Shown here: positions 5,215-5,608 of the stretch, piece by piece
How the letters are laid out: each line of letters starts with the position of its first letter
Numbering within the stretch: position 1 is the first letter of the stretch
Assembly: GCA_002900535.1 (NCBI GenBank)
Contig: MUGC01000085.1
Location: 1-5,608 of the forward strand
Source of the DNA: Thermoplasmata archaeon M9B1D
GTDB taxonomy: Archaea; Thermoplasmatota; E2; DHVEG-1
Reading direction: 5' to 3'
Length of the DNA: 5,608 nt
Program-made: the position numbers and the translations under genes
The notes under the pieces: generated by a model
The model's input: only the letters and a program-made list of their open reading frames with translations
Databases searched by the model: none
What the model was told of the DNA's origin: nothing

Positions 5215-5608
5215 TTATTTCTCGCAAATTTTTATGAAATTTTGGAATACTAACTCGCCGTGCTCTGTATGTTCTACTTCTGGGTGAAACTGAAGACCAT
5301 AAAATGGTTTGTTTTTATGTTTCATAGCTTGGATTTTACAACTTTCACTTTCAGCAAGACGGATAAAATTAATAGGAAGTTTTGTAACTTCGTCGTTGTG
5401 TGATTCCCAAACAATAGATTTTTTAGGTAATCCTTTAAAAATTTCATATTCATCTAGAATATTGAGCTCAATTTTACCAAACTCTGGGTTTTTTGCAGGT
5501 TTTACTGAACCACCAAAAAATCGTGCCATATATTGATGACCTGCACATATGCCTAAAATAGGAAAATTTGCTTTTTTAAGTATTTCATGAGTGTTTCCTA
5601 AATTACCA
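5215..5608 (-). CDS. guaAA: GMP synthase subunit A, glutamine amidotransferase (partial, 5' end outside window)
   Basis: A class I glutamine amidotransferase that releases ammonia from glutamine for XMP amination to GMP. In archaea this is a separate subunit pairing with a PPi-type ATP pyrophosphatase subunit. The last 130 residues are visible, read to the right edge; the full family is about 185-190 residues, so the N-terminal third is missing. I see the nucleophile elbow GICAGHQY (19-26, catalytic cysteine C21), FFGGSV (30-35), a WESHNDEV block and YGLQFHPEVEHTEHGE with the catalytic histidine and glutamate in FHPE. The WESH-DEV and HPEVEHT forms are typical of GuaA rather than carbamoyl-phosphate or anthranilate synthase subunits. 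The residue after the catalytic cysteine is alanine, where leucine or tyrosine is usual. The frame stays open upstream of the internal methionine at 5529, so that methionine is not the start. The partner subunit is not visible. Confidence 0.92.
   Translation of the reverse strand, partial: GNLGNTHEILKKANFPILGICAGHQYMARFFGGSVKPAKNPEFGKIELNILDEYEIFKGLPKKSIVWESHNDEVTKLPINFIRLAESESCKIQAMKHKNKPFYGLQFHPEVEHTEHGELVFQNFIKICEK

Noticed and set aside
5309..5536. Plus-strand 75-residue open frame
   Set aside because: It is antisense to the clearly coding GMP synthase subunit A and has no motif of its own.

Overview
The window looks like AT-rich (roughly one third G+C by eye) chromosomal DNA from an archaeon. 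Three genes support this: a group II geranylgeranylglyceryl phosphate synthase (the first committed enzyme of archaeal ether lipids), an archaeal-type NucS endonuclease, and a stand-alone GMP synthase glutaminase subunit. Promoters look archaeal too: TATA-like boxes sit about 25-30 bases before start codons that lack Shine-Dalgarno sites, while some operon-internal genes have good ones. A euryarchaeal, perhaps Thermoplasmatota-related, lineage is my guess; nothing here proves it.

Layout. Positions 1-2143 hold a plus-strand run of three tightly spaced genes: the C-terminal part of dihydroorotase (cut by the left edge), a small multidrug-export-family membrane protein, and an inositol monophosphatase/fructose-bisphosphatase family enzyme. 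A minus-strand stretch from 3243 back to 2160 follows: nucS, then a 166-base gap holding a strong hairpin that looks like a small RNA gene, then a 48-residue zinc-ribbon protein at 2160-2306. Divergent from nucS, with both promoters in a 109-base gap, are GGGP synthase and a UbiX-type flavin prenyltransferase, whose start directly abuts the preceding stop. Beyond a convergent gap, the minus strand carries an MgtC/SapB membrane protein downstream of the GMP synthase amidotransferase subunit, which runs off the right edge.

How the genes relate. Dihydroorotase and GMP synthase subunit A belong to pyrimidine and purine synthesis but lie in different transcription units. The GGGP synthase-UbiX pair may reflect shared isoprenoid chemistry: one enzyme uses GGPP, the other dimethylallyl phosphate to make prenylated FMN. 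NucS is a mismatch/flap endonuclease working with the sliding clamp. Most of the window is ordinary housekeeping. The least-explained parts are the hairpin at 2371-2437, the small zinc-ribbon gene next to it, and a 10-bp tandem repeat between the divergent nucS and GGGP synthase promoters. I see no CRISPR array, insertion sequence, tRNA, rRNA, toxin-antitoxin or defence system.
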